Below are positions 27,775 through 40,814 of a DNA stretch of 64,000 nucleotides, one piece after another. The stretch comes from Enchytraeus crypticus. Lineage: Eukaryota; Annelida; Clitellata; Enchytraeida; Enchytraeidae. Where the stretch lies: contig CAJHZI010000679.1 of the NCBI GenBank assembly GCA_905160935.1, positions 417,501 through 481,500 of the forward strand, read 5' to 3'. The notes under the pieces were generated by a model. The model made no database searches. It saw only the letters and a program-made list of their open reading frames with translations, and had not been told where the DNA came from. Made by a program: the position numbers and the translations under genes. Positions within the stretch are counted from its first letter, which is position 1, and every line of letters begins with the position of its first letter.

Positions 27775-30140
27775 ATGGCTGCAGCTGCGAATGTAAAAGA
27801 CGTCAACTCTCTGCTGGAATGTTCTCTGTGTCTATCAACATTCCAGCAGCCCAAGTGTCTTCCATGTGTCCACTCGTTCTGTCAGGATTGTTTGCACCAG
27901 TATGTGGACAAGGATGCCACTAGAGATAATCTTCCATGTCCTGTCTGTCGTCAAAAGTTCCGTGTTCCAGCTCAAGGTGTGAGTGGTCTACCTAACAACT
28001 TCTTCATCCTGAACTTGATAGAGCTGGAGAGAAAGTCCGGAGGAGGGCCAGTGGAGATGGTGGAAGTGAAATGTGATCTTTGTTTGGATGAGAATAACGT
28101 GGAAGGATCTCCAATCGCTTTGAAGTTTTGTTCTGAGTGCAATCAGAACTTATGTCAATCCTGTATAACATATCATGGAAAAATGAACTCAACAAAATTT
28201 CATGCTTTGCTTTTGATAAAAGACAAATTGACAGATCCTGTGAAAACTCTGAAGAATTCTGTGAGGATGTGTGAAGTGCACAGCAGTGAACCACTTCGTG
28301 CTTACTGCTTGAAGTGTAATGTGTGCATCTGTACATCTTGTATGCTAGTTGGGCACAATGAGCACAAATATGAGGAGATCAAAGATACTGCTCAAAGATT
28401 TACTCGACATTTTAATGAAGATTTGACAAAGCTAAGCGAGGCAGTCACTCGTGGTCACAGATCAATAAAATATCTGATGGCTGCAGAAGAACAAGTTACC
28501 AAAGAATCATCAGAGGCTGAACAAAAGATCAGAGAAAGATGTGATGAGCTGAGAAAGTTAGTAGATCGTTTAGAAGAGGAACTGTTGAGTGAAGTCAACA
28601 AGTTTAGAGAGCAGAGAATAAAAGAAATAAAAAATAAAATCGATGAGAAAGAGTTTCAGAACCTCCAATTTGATGGTTTCATTAGATATCTTAGAGAATT
28701 GAGAGCTAAAGGATCTTGTTATGACATCGCAAGTAGTGGAATAAAATTATCTGCAAGAGCTAAGGAGCTGTTGAATTCAAATACTAATACTCTCACTGAA
28801 GAACTGAAAAGGATTCATATGAAGTTTCTTACTGCTGATAAAGCTGTTGAGTTGACAGCGAAAAGACTAATTGGAAAACTTGTAACTGGAGGTAGGATGT
28901 ATGTTGACTTAAAATATACTAACTGATTATTATTTTCATTTTCGATGTGTATATTTGTGATTAAATCATGAAAAGCATTTATTTTTAATATACTACATGA
29001 CATTCATGTAATGTTTATAATAGTAACTCCTATTGTATTTATAATTTCAGCGATGTGTTTTTTAACATCTATCATCATGTATATCTGATATATCACTGCG
29101 TATGTCTGCTGGCATCATGCATCATGTACTGCATCTTTAAATGTTTCCTTGCATCATGCATTTTGAATGCTACAGTTCCTTAATTGCTTGACATCTTGTG
29201 AACTCTATTTAGTGCAACTGTGAATATAACGAGCAGTTATGCTTTATTCACAGAGAAACGACTTGTAATGGTTGGATTGTCTACGGGAACATCGTTTGAG
29301 GAGAAAATCTGTCACCTTAGTCCAGACAAACCTGACGATGTTAAAGTCATCAACTCTTCACCAGCCTATATAGGGGCAGAGTCAGCAGCCTGTGTGGTCA
29401 GTAACGACCTGTATGCTGTGGGTATTGGATTAGCTTGTAAGGAGCTGTGGAAGTGGTCAGCTAGCAGAGACGAGTGGACGAGATGTGCGGACCTGCCTTC
29501 AGGTAGACGTAGACACTGCGTCACTGCTGTAGAGAACAAGATCTACGTGCTCGGAGGCTGGGTTGATGCTGATAAGAGAAAACTTGATGATATTCTCTCT
29601 TATGATATCAACTCTGACACGTGGACTGAAGCTGGCAGATTTTCTCACGCTGTTATGAACGCTGCCTGTGTGTCTTACAAGCACTGTGTGTATGTGTTTG
29701 GTGTATCTGATAAAGATAATAATGATGTCAATCACGTTCAGATCTATGACACATCAACAGGTGGAGTCTCACTAGGTTCTAATCCAATGCCTGAATCACG
29801 TCGTCTAATGAGAGCAGTGCTGTGGAGGTCCAAAGCTTTACTTACGGGGCATTATAATTCCTACGTGTATGATCTTGAGTCAAACACGTGGCTGGAGAGA
29901 GTGAGATTTAAGACAAATGTTAGTCACTTTGGTTTAACTCTGGATGACAACACGCTCTACATCTCAGGAGGTGGTACATTGAGGGATGATGTGTGGACAT
30001 GTAGAGATGATGTGATGAGTTTATCAGTGGAGGATTTTATATCAGATAACAAAGAAGCTGAGTGGAGGCATCACTCATCTCTTCCTGCTCCTGCTCTTAA
30101 ACATGCATACAGTGACAAGCCTTTATTAGTATCATTCTAG
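27775..30140 (+). CDS. RING/B-box/coiled-coil/Kelch protein, copy A
   Basis: Probable RING-type E3 ubiquitin ligase of TRIM-like build with a Kelch beta-propeller. Exons are 27775-28891 and 29254-30140, intron phase 1 (GGAG|GTAGGA to TTCACAG|AG), giving 667 residues. The RING is C3HC4: C16, C19, C31, H33, C36, C39, C55, C58. A B-box-1-like zinc site covers C100-H143. B-box 2 covers C166, H169, C178, C181, C186, C189, H194, H197. Residues about 205-300 look coiled-coil. The second exon holds Kelch-like repeats (for example NKIYVLGGW, HCVYVFG, NTLYISGGG), expected to bind substrates. The same splice junctions are conserved in copy B, which supports joining the two open frames. Without splicing, exon 1 would end at a stop at 28926. 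The start lies in GAACAATATGGCTG. Most animal TRIM proteins end in SPRY or NHL, so a Kelch end is unusual. Confidence 0.88.
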
Positions 30141-30431
30141 CTTAGTCGGTATATTATGCAGCTAGTAAATATGTTACATGTAGCATTTTAACCCAACTGT
30201 CCCAACATATATCAGAAGAAGATGTAATTGTTGACGAAGAATGCCTTCAGTGTTTTTCTCGCAGACCCAAAATGTAGTAGGGCAAGAGATAGGGCTTGCC
30301 CACAAGGTCTAAAATGTGGACGGGCAGTTGCGCAACAGGCTCTACTGCCAATGGTTCCTTTTCAGGTCAAGAAGTGCTCTCTATCGCAACTTCAGTTGTT
30401 GGTGTCCCTGTGAGAGAGATAAACACTGGTG

Positions 30432-30620
30432 TAAGTCAGGAATTAAGTTGCGGAACTGCATATATTAGCAATAGCGTTACTGGAATGAAGAGAAAATGAA
30501 TGATACATGTAGAACCTGTGGCTTTGAGTTTTTATATTTTATATTAACTGTAACCAGACAATTTGAAATAACCGTTAATTTTGTTGTTGTTCATGTTTTA
30601 GTTGTGTTGTTTATGTTAGG
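30432..30620. repeat. Internal tandem duplication in unit A (second copy 31088-31270)
   Basis: GGAATTAAGTTG to TTAGTTGTGTTGTTTATGTTA occurs twice, 656 bases apart, only in unit A. The stretch 30141-31330 otherwise shows no convincing gene. The frames at 30228-30413 and 43355-43540 are conserved between units but probably 3' flank. Confidence 0.75.
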
Positions 30621-31329
30621 CCTAAGAGAGATAGAAAGAGACATATGTTTATGTAAAAAATGTGTGGTAAAACTAGGAAAGTCAGAATGGAAAATGAATA
30701 TGACAGTGGTATTGCGGTTTTTTGCCATTTGATTTATTATATGAATACCAATGGTTTATATTCCTGCATAATTTAATAATTAGCGATAAGTTAAGTGCTA
30801 AGCAGAATTTGGACTCTCTTTAAGTACAATGATTATGTACACATCAAAAGTAAATTTGCAATAGATAGCGATGACTATTTGTCGAGTGTTCGTTAAAACT
30901 TTTAGGCGCAATTTTAAAAATTCTCTATTTACCTATTGCACAGTATGTGAAAATATTGAAACTGTTAAACTTTTATATGAAATTTTTTACATGTATGTTG
31001 TTGTGGCACGTGTTGCACTGTAATTGTATCTGTATGTCTTTTTTACCAAGAAATGGTGAATTAAATAGATTTATTATTATTATTATAAGCCAGGAATTAA
31101 GTTGGGGAACTGAATATATTAGCAATAGCGTTACTGGAGTGAAGAGAAAATGAATTATAGAACTGGTGGCTTTGAGTTTTTATATTTTATATTAAATGTA
31201 ACCAGATATTTTGAAATAACCGTTAATTTTGTTGTTGATTGTGTTTTAGTTGTGTTGTTTATGTTACGTCTAATGTGTGGTAAAACTAGGAAGGACAGAA
31301 TGGAAAATGAATTTGTGAGGATGAATTAG

Positions 31330-31612
31330 AGTGATCAGGGAATATGGGATAGGTTGGCTCAATCGAGATTAAGATGGTATGGGCATATTGCGAGAAAGGC
31401 AGATGAGGATGTAGTAAAGAGAGTTTGGAGGGAAGAACTGGATGTTAAGCTACAGAGGGGTAGACCACAATTGACTTGGGATGCGGTAATTAAGAAGGAC
31501 ATGAAAATAAAGGATTGACTGATGATATGGTGTGTGACAGAGAAGATTGGAAAAGGTCTATTCGTATCCCTACCCTAGTTAAACTGGGATTTAAGGGAAG
31601 CTGATGATGATG
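31330..31612 (+). mobile_element. RTE-like LINE, C-terminal RT-protein end and tail
   Basis: Plus frame reads RLRWYGHIARKADEDVV, GRPQLTWDAVIKKDMKI, typical of the end of this ORF2 type. It ends with the CTAGTTAAACTGGGATTTAAGG-type tail and GATGATGATG. Present only in unit A. Confidence 0.75.
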
Positions 31613-31754
31613 ACGTCGTTGTTGATGTTTAAGATATTTCGTTTAATCATAAAGATATATTATTGATTGAAAAGAGTTACTGAGTTGACATTAAAGTTAG
31701 TAGAAGATTAGGTTAAGTTCAAGGGGAGTAGCTGGTTTAGTGTTTCTGGGTGTC

Positions 31755-32120
31755 CACACACACTTACACACACGAAAACACAAGCAAGAACACATACTAT
31801 GACACACACAGATACACACATACAAGCATGTACACATACTACGATATACACACGCACACACAAGCACGTACACTTACTATGACATACACACGCACAAGCA
31901 CGTACACATACTATGACACATACACATACACACACAAAACATACATATACTATGACATACACGCGCAAAAACACGTACACATACTATGACACCCACATAC
32001 ACACGCAAAAGCACGTACACATACTAATGACACCACACATACACATACATACAAACACGTACACATACTATATAGCTACGACATACACAAACAGACACAC
32101 AAACATACATAACAAACATA
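31755..32120. repeat. CA-rich minisatellite (also 43765-44130 in B)
   Basis: Units of CACAAGCACGTACACATACTATGACA. Present in both units with small length differences. Confidence 0.85.
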
Positions 32121-32694
32121 GACAGGAAATTTTTTTGTTAAAGGGGGGGGGGTGTGTGAAAATGTTAAGTAGTGTGAGCGACCAATTGATCCAACATTGT
32201 AGGTTCATATTGGTCGCCTCTTAGATATAAATTGAGTTTAGATTTAGTACTCAGTCTATAACATTAAAAGAATTTCAAAAAATCACAAGCAATGGCGGCC
32301 ATTATCAAACCGATTAGGTCTCTTCTATATATATTTAGTAGTAATACAAAATAACATGCTGCTTGATAACATACAATAATTAAAATATAATACAAACAAT
32401 CTATCAACTCCCTGAGCTGTCATTCAATTAAGATTTAACTTTTTATCATCACAAGACGATATCAGGGAAGTATAAAATGAAATACGCAATTAACCCTACA
32501 GTCCGCTATATACCGTTAGAAAACAGTATGAGAGGCAGACTGTGACAACTAATACACAACCATACTGGACCACGAGAATGTACCGCGTATGATAACCCGT
32601 AATCCAAACAACGACTTTCGACTTCACTTTAGGGGTCTTAGCCATGGTCTTACACTTCGGTATTTAAAATAAACAGACATAACATTAATTTTAG

Positions 32695-32880
32695 AATGAA
32701 ATAAGTATATGTGATGACATTTATCACTTTTAATACTACAAGTTTAACCGTTAAACAGTTTAGTTAATTATAATCCATGTTACCTGTCTGGTTAATGTCT
32801 GGGATTTTACTCTTAGATCAGCTCTAACAGGAATTGATCCGAGGACCTCAGAAACAGCCATTTAAAATACATGAAGAGAC
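32695..32880 (-). mobile_element. tRNA-derived SINE, family 1, old copy in unit A
   Basis: Diverged copy; B-box region reads GGAATTGATCCGAGG on the plus strand. Present at the same place in unit B, so it predates the duplication. Confidence 0.6.
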
Positions 32881-32892
32881 ACAATAGCTTTT

Positions 32893-32955
32893 TCAATCTT
32901 AGTACACTGCCTACTGGCAGGTCCACGGTATACAACGCCTCCACTCCCTGTCTTC
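32893..32955 (-). repeat. RTE-like LINE tail in unit A (and 44878-44940 in B)
   Basis: AGTACACTGCCTACTGGCAG followed by TCCACTCCCTGTCTTCTGC; present in both units, so older than the duplication. Confidence 0.55.
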
Positions 32956-33444
32956 TGCTTTCCTACAGCGTTATAATATTTACAACAGCTTAATCACCCG
33001 CTAAATACACCAATTCATCCAATACAAAAATTCTTTGCTATCGAACATCTTTTAGACCAATTTTAAACATAAATGAGTAGGATCCTAACACATAAATTAA
33101 CATAAGTTAATCTACGAGCCAAAATTGTAAAAATCTAATTCTGATAAAACTGCGCCAAAAATAGTAACTCAATTGGAAATAGTGCTCACTCTCTCAAAGA
33201 TTTGCAGAAATCTAATCCTACATTAAGAATTATAAATAATAAATATATAAAACCATACATGTAAATAAATTTATACAATGTCAATGCTAAAGACTAAACC
33301 CAATATAGCGGTATATTCAGAGATGCAATTCACACCTTAATTTAATTTTATAATATTAAATATTTTAATAATATACTTAATCACAATCAACGCCGGTAAC
33401 TATATATGAACACCTGTCAGATTTCTATTCATCCATTCTAACCA

Positions 33445-33560
33445 ATAATAACAACAATCACAGTGCTACTGTCGTCCATGACAACATCGAGCACTATTGA
33501 GACAAATCCATACCAGCGAGCAAAAAGAAGGTCCAAAACGGTGCAAATTCCAAAATCCAA
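33445..33560 (-). mobile_element. L2-A LINE 3' end in unit A
   Basis: Shared with 45425-45540, so it predates the duplication. Confidence 0.7.
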
Positions 33561-33746
33561 AAGTCAGTTAAACAACTACAACCGGGATATTACTACAGGA
33601 TCGACTCGCCTGGTATCTAAACACAATAGCCTGTGGCGTACTGCCAAGATCTGTCATTCTGCAATTATTACATGATCTATCGATATAACAAGCGGCATGA
33701 ACAATATACAAACTATTTAGACTATACAATATACAAACTATATACA

Positions 33747-33912
<166 letters not shown>

Positions 33913-34409
33913 ACAAACAATATACACACAATAAACAAACTATTTAGACGGTGAACGTGTTAAATTTAACAAAAATAGCTCTATCTCTATTTATCTCACA
34001 CACTCTCACTCTCTCTCGCTCTCCCTCTTACTCTCTCGCATTTTCTCCTTCTCGGTCTCTCCTCCTCTCACAAAATTTAATGACATTTAAAATACGGTTA
34101 TCTACAATAGTAATACAAGCTATTCTGCAGTACGAAGGTGCATACATGTCGCATACAATAAAACAACAAAATATTTAATGTATTGAACCATGATACAGCT
34201 AAGTATATACACATGATCATTAAGCCTTAAGAAATCCTTTAACTTTATAATAACGGGCACAACATAGGTTATAAATAATTAGTATTATAGAGAAAAGAAT
34301 TAAAGGTTAAAAGTAGAAAGCAAGACTATACACATGTATGCTTTTATAATAAATGTATATATATATACATACACACATAATATTACGCATCTCTATATAA
34401 TTTTATATG

Positions 34410-34416
<7 letters not shown>

Positions 34417-34459
<43 letters not shown>

Positions 34460-34467
34460 TATGTATG

Positions 34468-34510
<43 letters not shown>
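34417..34510. repeat. (TA)n, unit A (counterpart 46382-46495)
   Basis: TA runs split by AAGTATGTATGTAATATT. The following kilobase up to 35600 has no recognised gene in either unit. Confidence 0.9.
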
Positions 34511-34516
<6 letters not shown>

Positions 34517-35612
34517 GCTGCATATCTACATGTATTTATACAACATATGCATCACTTATATGTAAAAGAGAAAAGATTAATTATACTAGAACAATTATTC
34601 AGAGAAGTTCATTATGGTTAAATGCTAAATTTAATTAGCAAATGAAATACAATCATAACGTCAAGCATTTGACAATGACTATCCAATATTGCGCACCGCT
34701 GAACAAAGAAATCTACATAATTATTTGTCATGGAACTCGTTAACTTAATTTGAATGTGTAGGCCCATTAACTCATCATCATCGATCTCTATTTTGCGTCA
34801 CTTTGTGAACACTTGATTAGTCTCTTCAACTTCTTTTTCAAGAAGTCTTCAATTCTTGAAGACTTCTTCACTGATCTCGACCCAATGCAGGGTCACATAT
34901 TCAGAGGTTAAAGTAGGGGGTGGGGCAGAACGCAGGAGAACTCAATTCCCCTAGCTCTCATTTTTCTGAGGTGTGTTCCCCTGCTAGGGGCCAATATTAG
35001 AAAGAAGGAGATCTGTCGATACATTATGGGAGGGCTGAAAAATTCTGACTGTTCCCCTAGCTCTCAATTCCACTTTAACAACTGCATATATTAACTGGTG
35101 AAGTATACACTAATACAGCAAAATTTAATACAAAAATACCACATCCTCTGGCCATTCCAAAACTGGGTACATTAAATCCACTATTAAAATATAATAAATG
35201 AGTTACAATTTTAACATTAGTAATATACTAAATCAATTAGTATACAGCTCACTGCAACTGAGCCTCAGTTAGTAAAATACTTTGTCTTACAGTGATGGTT
35301 GCATTGCAACACCTTCACGGAAATACAAAGACCTTTCTCATCAAAACACACACATGTATATAAACACGTCAATATATATATAGTAAACGTGTGCCAGCAT
35401 ATATTTTAAAATCATAATCATAAAACATACTCAACAAGAACGATACAACAAAAATTAGAACGTTAAAATAATCCATGACAAGCATCAAGCATCAAGTTAG
35501 CGTAGGCCAATGAATGCAAGGTACCTGACAGCCCAAGGATGCAAAACATATTTTCTGTACATATTATATTCAAACAAACGTACGAGTACAGAACCCTTAA
35601 AACACTTTCTAA

Positions 35613-35744
35613 CTAAACAGTCCACTCAGCCAAGCCAGGTTTCGAATGAAAACAACATAAACATACTGAAGAGAGACAAGATCAAGTTCTGTGTAGCAGC
35701 ACTCCTTCCAATCACGTCGCAGGATATGTTCGTTGAGCCGCTGA
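35613..35744 (-). pseudogene. Severed 3' end of the F-box gene in unit A
   Basis: Matches 47594-47726, the end of the F-box gene's last exon, including the stop codon. It has a one-base deletion (GAGAGACAAG versus GAGAGAACAAG) that shifts the frame. Homology stops abruptly where unit A ends; no upstream exon of the F-box gene is attached. It is a by-product of the duplication and cannot encode an F-box protein. Confidence 0.85.
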
Positions 35745-36657
35745 CGTATATATGCATATAAAAATAAAATTTCTATGTACGTATATTGCAATTTGTAAAA
35801 ATGCACACGATTTATTAGTAATATACACAGACAGTGTACCTATGTGTCTCATGAAGTTATATGAACTTACGTATGAACTATATGAGCTCCGATCTTACCG
35901 GTACGCCGTACTTTGTATATTCGTTATGTAGCTGGATTCTGTAGTTGAAGACTTAACTGAAATTAATTATACTCGTTCAGTAAGTCTTGAGGACCTGCAA
36001 CACCAGTCTAGTCGTAGTTTAATGCTTCAATACACAAAGACTGTAAAGGATTCAAATACAAACGTTAAGTCTTATACTATAAGCTAGTGCAAACGGCCAA
36101 AACTTTCAATATTTCTTTTGTGTACAGATCTATGTATATTCCAATAATTTGACTCTGTTTTGAGAAATTTGACCTTAATCTGCATTACGGAAATGGCAGA
36201 AGTTTTGCAATTACTAATTTCATCAAACCATTAAAGCTTGCCAACAATAGGCCTATCTTATATTTCGATTGCTAATTAAATACATAAGTACAAAATAAAA
36301 CAGAAACACGTACATCGTGCGGACAGATTTTTGTTCCCTTTTCCTTAATTCCACTCATGGAGTCCAAATTTCTGCCATTTCTGCCAATTAGCCTGTCCCA
36401 TGCACTAATTGGCAGAAATGGCAGAAATGCTGAAATTACGTGTAACAAAGCTTTCAAGAACCATCATATCCATTACCAGTTCATTAACCTGTAAGAAAGA
36501 GCCCATGTCCATATGCCAGACACAATTTTATACCAAATTAAGATGAAAAACTACTTAAAGATACATATATAGCCGTGTATCATATGGAGTTTTCTGCATC
36601 AAAATGGCGGCTTTGTAATGTAAACAAAAAATGACGTGTCCATGAAACCTCTCTATA
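35745..36657. other. Spacer between the duplicated units
   Basis: About 0.9 kb with no match to either unit border. It contains a perfect 23-base hairpin (36368-36428) and no gene. Confidence 0.6.
36368..36428. repeat. Perfect 23-base inverted repeat with 15-base loop
   Basis: Arms 36368-36390 and 36406-36428 are exact reverse complements (ATTTCTGCCATTTCTGCC / GGCAGAAATGGCAGAAAT); loop GCCTGTCCCATGCAC. Confidence 0.9.
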
Positions 36658-36841
36658 GCTGGTTTGAGGTATTTGTATTATGTTGTGCTGATTACACTTA
36701 CGTGTATCATCATTTCTTTCAGTAATAACGAGAACTGATCACCTATGGCCATTCCACATGCAGAACATTGCCAACACGTAAGGTCAGAAAACACTTGAAC
36801 AGATGCAGAGAGGAATACCGCAGCAAATGCCTATAATTATT

Positions 36842-36862
36842 ATATATACATGTATATATATA

Positions 36863-36936
<74 letters not shown>
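36842..36936. repeat. (TA)n specific to unit B
   Basis: Interrupted TA run absent from the matching place in unit A (about 24330). Confidence 0.9.
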
Positions 36937-36938
<2 letters not shown>

Positions 36939-38201
36939 TACCTCTAATTTTCTTTCCAGCACTCTTTTATAGTGCTCCCTATTGTCATGGAAGACAGTAT
37001 AACTCTAAAATCGATGCTATTGTAGTTATTATAGTGGGCCTACAAAATGAGTTCATAGCTTTTTTATATTAGCGAAAAGGGTACCAGTAGGCCCACATAA
37101 GGGGTTTTCATAGTTTATAAAAAATTTCGTCCAATGAAAAGTGATGACTTTTGGCGTTCAAATTTATTTTTCTTAATTCAACTTCTTTTGCATCTGGACT
37201 AATAACTGAGTGGGGAGGGGGGGGGTTAAATCAATCTTATTGGAGGGGCAAATCCAATTATTGGAGGGGCATTTGCCCTTCCAGTTAAATATTAATGGAG
37301 GCTATGAAGTGAATGCATTATATTTTCAGACGATCCACCTGCTCATGCCATACGTACAATATGTTGCTACTTGTAGACCCTGATTATATTCATAACCCAG
37401 TATATTTCAGATTTAAAAAGTAGCTTATATGACCGAGAGCCGAAGCGATAAATAAGGATTTTGTTGAGTATTCCTGGTTGGGTTTTTCTGCTACGTCCGT
37501 TACTTTCGCTTTTGCGAAAATTATATATATCACTAGAAGTTAAAATCCATTCAAGGCGAAAAAAATAAATGCGAATTGTTAACAAAATTTCATTAAATCG
37601 AGAGTAGCCTGTCAGAGTTTATAAAGTAGAGGTGAGTAGAATCGACGCTTCTATATATACGGGTTAAGTAGAGACGTTATCTGCAAGTTCATTAATTGCC
37701 CCAATTTGTTTATTTCGCGGTGGCCTACGTGTTAATTGTTTGCTAGTTAACTTAATTAGGCCATAATTAAATTGGGTTTCGCTATCTAGTTCTGTTAAAT
37801 CTAGTCTAGGTTTTGGTTAGAATGCCACTAACAAACTGTAAAAACAATTAAATTATTATCTATTACATATTTTTAAAGATAAAATGTCATATTAGCAACA
37901 AATTAAATAAAAAATTAATAAAAATATGATATATAAAACAATGATTCTGGAATGAGTACGTCTAGGTTACACTTTTAGCTAGGTATATTGCCTAGCGTTT
38001 ATGTACGAAACTATATAAATGTCCAGCAGTGTGAATACAGGTCAAAGCATCTACGAATTAACGAGGATTGTAAAAAGCTATGACAAATTGAAAGAATAAA
38101 ATCTGTCTTTGTCTAGATCATGCACAACATTTTACAAAATGGGCAACTTCTTAATGTGTTGGGGAATGAGGTATTGAGAGTAATCAAGTTAGTCACATTA
38201 C

Positions 38202-38202
<1 letters not shown>

Positions 38203-38258
<56 letters not shown>

Positions 38259-38268
38259 TATATATACG
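38203..38268. repeat. (TA)n beside mariner copy 2
   Basis: Counterpart of the microsatellite at 25903-25996. On the other side of the transposon is a GTGC/TG run at 39135-39188. Confidence 0.9.
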
Positions 38269-38271
38269 TAA

Positions 38272-39125
38272 TGTGGCCAACGGGGTGGCCAATTTTCCTC
38301 AATTTTGGTACATAGATTGGCCAATTATGAAAGTTTCAGCAGAGCAACCCCCCAATTTTGAACATACAGTAAATAAAAATTTCATTCATTTTATTTTTAT
38401 TTTAGCTCTGAAAAGGGTCGATGTGGCGGTTCAGAAAGAACCAGTTGTATCTGCTAGCATTACTGCCTATTCGATATGCTTTCTTCCAGTTACTTTTCAG
38501 GACTGCAGCAACTTTTGGAACGCTAGGACAGCCTTCTTGATTCCAGTTTGGGGCAGTCTCTCCCAAATTCATGTTATATAGCACGTCCTGCAGTTCTGCC
38601 TTGTTTCTAAGCTTCGAGTGGTGTTTCTGATAAAGATGCAGCATGGTTCCCCAGACATGGTAATCCAGAGGATTTTGATCGGGAGAGTTTGGAGGCCATT
38701 CACTCTTCATGATGAAATGCGGATTTCTCTCACTGATCTTTTCATGTCCATGGCGAGATGCATGAGTCGGAGCATCATCCTACTGAAAGATGAAACCATT
38801 TGGTAGAAGAGCATAGCTATCATCAAACAGCTCGGAAAGTAAAGTATTGACGTGGTACTGAGATTTCACCTTTTCCTTCTCGCCAAAGAAGTGCAATTTG
38901 CACTTACCGTTGTAGCAAACTCCACTTTTAGCTAAAAAATGGGGGGTTGCCCTGCTGAAACTTGTATATCTGGCCAATCCATAGATTAAAATGGATGAAA
39001 ATTGGCCACCCCATCAACAATTAGTCCTTTAGTACTTGGTAAAAGTTAGCTTTGAAAATATTAACAACAGCCTGAGATATTTAAACTTTTTTGCAGGTGT
39101 TATCACTTTTTTTACTCACCCTGTA
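38272..39125 (-). mobile_element. Mariner-type DNA transposon, copy 2, left end truncated
   Basis: Same family as 10674-11866, opposite orientation. The right end is complete (CTCACCCTGTA). The left end starts inside the inverted repeat at GGGGTGGCCAATTTT, so about 105 bases are lost. Transposase pieces read in shifted frames at 38977-38780 and 38770-38402 (EWPPNSPDQNPLDYHVWGTM). It sits next to a TA microsatellite in unit B where unit A has other insertions. Confidence 0.85.
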
Positions 39126-39147
39126 GATATATATGTGTGTGTGTGGC

Positions 39148-39178
<31 letters not shown>

Positions 39179-39407
39179 TGTGTGTGTATTAAGGCAAATA
39201 ATTTTGGATGATTTTGTTTTTATTACTGCTGATTGTTGCCATGATATAGACGAAATTATTTTTTAGAAAAACTAACTTTAATTTAAGCCTTTCTTATGAG
39301 ATACATTGTATCATTTTCAATAAATATTATATAATTACTTTTAAAATAAATTTGTTTCCCATTAATATTTTACAATATTTGTTGCAAATTAAACTTTATA
39401 GAACAAG

Positions 39408-40771
39408 ATGGCTGCTGCTGCGGATGTGAAGGACGTCAACTCTCTGCTGGAATGTCCTCTGTGTCTATCAACATTCCAGCAGCCCAAGTGTCTTCCATGT
39501 GTCCACTCGTTCTGTCAGGATTGTCTGCAGAAGTGTGTGGATAATGATGCCACTGGAGATAATCTTCCATGTCCAGTCTGTCGTCAAAAGTTCCGTGTTC
39601 CAGCTCAAGGTGTGAGTGGTCTACCTAACAACTTCTTCATCCTGAACTTGATAGAGCTGGAGAGAAAGTCCGGAGAAGGGGTAGTGGAGGAGAAGGTGGA
39701 AGAGAAATGTGACCTTTGTTTGGATGAGAGTAATGTGGAAGGATCTCCAATCGCTTTGAAGTTTTGTCCTGAGTGCAATCAGAACTTGTGTCAATCCTGT
39801 ATAATATATCATGGAAAAATGAACTCAACAAAACTTCATGCTTTGCTTTTGATAAAAGACAAATTGACAGATCCTGTGAAAACTCTGAAGAATTCTATGA
39901 GGATGTGTGAAGTGCACAGCAGTGAACCGCTACGTGCGTACTGCATGAAATGTGACATGTGCATTTGTATGTCCTGTTTGCTGGCTGCACACAGTGAGCA
40001 CAAGTGCGAGGAGATTAAAGATGCTGTTGAAAAATTTACTCAACATTTTAATGAAGATTTGACTAAGTTAAGTGAGGCAGTCACTCGTGGTCATAGTTCA
40101 ATAAACGATCTGATGGCTGCAGAAGAACAAGTTATCAAAGAGTCCTCAGAGGCTGAACAAAAGATCAGAGAAAGATGTGATGAGCTTAGGAAATGTTTTG
40201 ATGACTTCGAGAAGGAACTGTTGACTGAAGTCAAGAAGTTTAGAGAGCAGAGAGTGAAAGACATCAAAAGTATACTAGACGAGAAAGAATTCCAGAACCT
40301 TCAGTTGGAAAGTTTCATTAGGTATCTAAGAGAATTGAAAGATAAAGGATCTAGTCATGACATCGCAAGTAGTGGAATTAAATTATCTACAAGAGCCGAA
40401 GAGCTGTTAACTTTAAATGCAGAAAATCTTACTAATGAAATTAAAATGATTCATATGAAATTTATTATTCCTCACGAACCAACTGAGTTGACTATGAGAA
40501 GACTTTTTGGTGAACTGGCTTTTGGAGGTATGTTGCTTTCTAACCTTAAATATATTTAATTATTTATTGATATATTGGCCATATTTGCTTTTAATTAAGT
40601 GAATCTAAATTATTCAATCAATCAACAAGAATTTAACGTTTGGTTTCTCGCCATAAGGCAATGTAAGTGACGTCTCTTGCAGAATTCTGAAGAAATAACG
40701 CGCACATGTGGCTGCTCGACAGTCTTATAATAAAATTGCTCAGTGCTTGTTGTCGGATAGTATATAATAAC

Positions 40772-40814
<43 letters not shown>

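Noticed and set aside
28815..29003. Minus-strand frames opposite the Kelch genes
   Set aside because: Shadow frames of the plus-strand coding exons or intron.
30228..30499. Short frames conserved in both units (also 43355-43626)
   Set aside because: Conservation is explained by the recent duplication of non-coding flank; no domain and no splice support.
31708..32224. Cys/Val- and Thr/His/Tyr-rich frames
   Set aside because: Reads through the CA-rich minisatellite, repeated in the duplicate at 43722-44152.
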